Source of the DNA: Combretum micranthum
Lineage: Eukaryota > Streptophyta > Magnoliopsida > Myrtales > Combretaceae
Direction of reading: 5' to 3'
DNA: 64,000 nucleotides
Assembly: GCA_024138025.1 (NCBI GenBank)
Contig: JAMXBD010001195.1
Span: forward strand, 372,001 to 436,000
Both the position numbers and the translations under genes were made by a program. The notes under the pieces are model-generated. The model had not been told where the DNA came from. It ran no database searches and saw nothing but the letters and a program-made list of their open reading frames with translations. Within the stretch, counting starts at the first letter, position 1. Each line of letters starts with the position of its first letter. Shown piece after piece: positions 61,320 through 64,000 of this stretch.

Positions 61320-64000
61320 ACATGTGAGTTGTGAATCATAGCTTTGCAAATACATATATGTTGGAGACTCATAATTCATTTCAATGTACAATAATTAGTG
61401 AAAGCTATGTATTTCCGTCATTAGTCCTTTTGCATTAAATTGTGCAAAAATCTCATGAGAATGATACATAACAAGTTGCTAATGAATTGAGAAGAAGTTC
61501 TACAAAACAATCAAACTTCTATAAGACCACATGCATAAGCAATAAATCACAATAACTTCACGACTCTCATTTTCAATCTTTTTTATTACTTTCAAGGGGA
61601 AAAAAAAAGTAAACAAAAAGAATAATTATATTCATTAATCACAATTCAAAAGTCATATATTCAAAGTAGTATGGCTCCATAAGTATGACGTGGTGAAATA
61701 ATGCAAGAATGAAGATGAATGAACTGCAATAAAATTTTCTCTCAAATGAGATATGCAAACTTGCTTTAAGGTTTCTATATGCCCCAACTTAACGGAATTA
61801 CAACTCTCGCTACGTGTCATTCTCTTAAAAAGGACACGCCGAGGCTATAAAATACTAAACCACAAATATAATTATCTCCAAACTTCACATAAAAATTTAC
61901 TTGAATTTATCATTACTATAATTGGTCTCTTAGAAATATAAATTGATATTATCCAAAAGTACTTGTATAAAATCCAAAACATAACAACTTATCTTATAAA
62001 CATCTTCAATAATAATCTAAATAAACTCTATATACTTTGTATGGTCTTTAAAGATCTTTTCTCTTATTCTTCTTTATCTAGAATCTGTTAGTCACTAGTA
62101 GGAAAATCGAATCTACTAACGTCGTCCTCCATGGTCAACATAGAAGTCATATCCAGACAATTCTCAACCAACATCATCTTCACTTGCACTTGAAAAATAA
62201 AGGATTGAGCGAAAACGCCCAGTACGCCATACCACACACATACGTGAACACATGTTAAGCAAATTCACATGCATCATATGCATATGCAACATCACAGGTA
62301 TTATCTTTTGATTAACCAACAAGCAGCATAGTTTAGGACTATTCATGACTAATCCTCAACCTGCAATAACTCATCACCCTGATAAAAACAATAGTAATAA
62401 TAAATAAATAATATAAATAAATATATATATATAGTTGCATTCCACAATTAAGCAGGTAACGACTCTTAATCTACTGGAATCATTTCTAGGTGCAACTCCA
62501 CTCGGGACACCGCACACAAAGATCATCAAGTTACTAGTGTTAGTATCACACTTCAGTCGTGGTTTTTACTAACCGCAGCCAAACACAAGCAACATATAAT
62601 TTTAAAAGCCTGCAAGGGTTAGTTCAGTTTATATGCATGTCTAATCCTACAAGCACAAACAACAAACAAGATATGGTCATACCTGATTTGCTTCCAAACT
62701 CTAATCCACCTACAAATCTTCTTAAAAGAATAGAAATTTAATCCCACAAGTATTCCTGATCAAAATCATATCTTAATCAATTCCAAGTCACATAATTATA
62801 CCCTAATCCTTAATTTCATAATCTTACTCATAGGATCTATAACCCTAATCATAAATCTACAAAAAGAGGTTAACACACCTGTCTCCTTTGTTTATAATTC
62901 AATGAAACCTTCAAACTCAGCTTTCTCCTCAATTTCCAATTTCTCCATAATTCCTTCAATACGTATATAAAATCTCCAATTAACAATTCGATTTATAACA
63001 ATAAATAAATTTCATTTAACGACAAGATTGGATGGATCCTTACTTACTTAGAACTTGCAGATCTTGATTTGAAACAAAAACCCTAAATCAATCAATCTCC
63101 TGATCACAATCAATGTATTCCCAGTTACTATAGCTTCCAAATTATCATATTCTTATAATCATCAAATCCTAAAAATCACAAAACACTAAGAAAGATCTTA
63201 CCTTTTTCTTCGAATTGAAACCACAAAATCTTCAAATTCAACCTTAAGGTTTCTCTAAACTCTTATAGATCTTGAATCTCTTAGGTTTGATACTAAAAAA
63301 ACTCTTGATCTCCTAAAACCGAATCTTCAAAAGAATTGCAAGGTTTCTCCAAAGAATTCTCCACAGTGTTTTCCTTACAAATAGATATATAAATCTTAGA
63401 GATTTAATCAGTTTTAGATTGTGAAAAGATTGCGAGGGAAAACACTTACCATGAGGTTTTTCTCTTGCTCCACTTAAGGTTTTTGAAAGTTCAGACAAAG
63501 AAATAGAAAACTAGTGTAGGCTAACTCAGCTTAGGAAATACACTAAAGATAGTCTGGCTTTGTCTAGAAGAAAAGCTGGTGGCTTTCTAAGGAAACTTCT
63601 TTGGCCATCTTTCAACGTTAGACCAATGCCGACGGCTGTAAGAACCAACGCCAGTGGCGTTAAGGGAAAGGCCGACGACCTTTAGCCAGCCTTCGACCAA
63701 AATTCTTCCACTTCTTTATTCGATCAATGAAACATTCCAAACACACATGTATCTTAGGGTAGACCATAAAACCCTCATATAAATAATTAGATTATGATAT
63801 TACCCTTTTCTATGATTTATTTATTTGTATATTACAGTTTCTTTCCTAAAAATAAAAGCGATTCAATGCAAAATTTATGAGGATGTCAAGATGCAAAATT
63901 TAGGAATATAGTGTTCTGCTAATGAATCCTGAAGAAATTTAATATTTGACTCCAAAAATAAAATAATCAAATTTTTGAGACAACAATACTAATTTTTGAA
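61320..64000. other. Noncoding repeat-like tail, possible fourth family copy on the - strand
   Basis: No gene seen. From about 61830 (GGACACGCCGAGGC) the style resembles the family end in reverse. Further on there are low-copy-looking GC patches (62505-62525, 63620-63690 with GCCGACGGC and GGCCGACGACC) and several AAACCCTA / CCCTAATC motifs at 62800-63080. A terminus at the right is not inside the window, so membership in the family is only a suggestion. Confidence 0.3.

Overview
This is a window of nuclear DNA from a flowering plant, most likely a eudicot. It is AT-rich, has GT-AG introns, and is full of plant transposable elements. The only clear host gene lies on the + strand at 15102-36624: 13 exons for an FG-GAP repeat membrane protein that I recognise as the NERD1 / Arabidopsis At3g51050 family. 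Its reading frame is intact in 12 exons. Exon 12 (35153-35450) carries three clustered net frameshifts that create a stop, so the copy is either broken or locally mis-assembled.

Layout. 1-1433 is AT-rich with no gene. 1452-13525 is one near full-length but decayed LINE-1-type element (+), bounded by a 13-bp target duplication and ending in poly(A). It is split at 6009-11872 by a long noncoding TG...CA element, which itself holds a 1.65-kb TG...CA insertion (9810-11464). 15102-36624 is NERD1. Its intron 6 is about 11 kb because a Ty3/gypsy chromovirus (19149-29499, - strand) inserted there, and a much younger Ty1/copia element (23401-28421, - strand) then inserted into the chromovirus gag. Both lie antisense to the host gene.

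Downstream of the gene nearly everything is mobile DNA. Two diverged direct repeats with AT-rich interiors (from 37688 and from 42649) have each been hit by a later insertion. The first was hit by a 2.9-kb noncoding TG...CA element (38220-41138). The second was hit by a 5.9-kb CACTA transposon (42940-48830, 36-bp perfect terminal inverted repeats, AAC target duplication). This CACTA keeps only a Transposase_24-like accessory fragment and carries what look like captured host exons, one set clearly from an RRM RNA-binding protein gene. Then follow a decayed ORF of unknown family (49372-50355), a gypsy gag fragment (52015-52833), a broken hAT transposase (53480-55480, - strand), a third large noncoding TG...CA element (55842-61314) and a repeat-like noncoding tail to 64000.

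The three large noncoding TG...CA elements share termini (TGTAAACCC at one end, a CGTGACA-like end at the other), have 5-bp target duplications and show no coding capacity. They look like solo long LTRs or large non-autonomous LTR derivatives. Nested order gives relative ages: LINE before the 6009 element before the 9810 element; chromovirus before copia; direct repeats before the 38220 element and the CACTA. No tRNA, rRNA or CRISPR array was seen, and I found no convincing second host gene.
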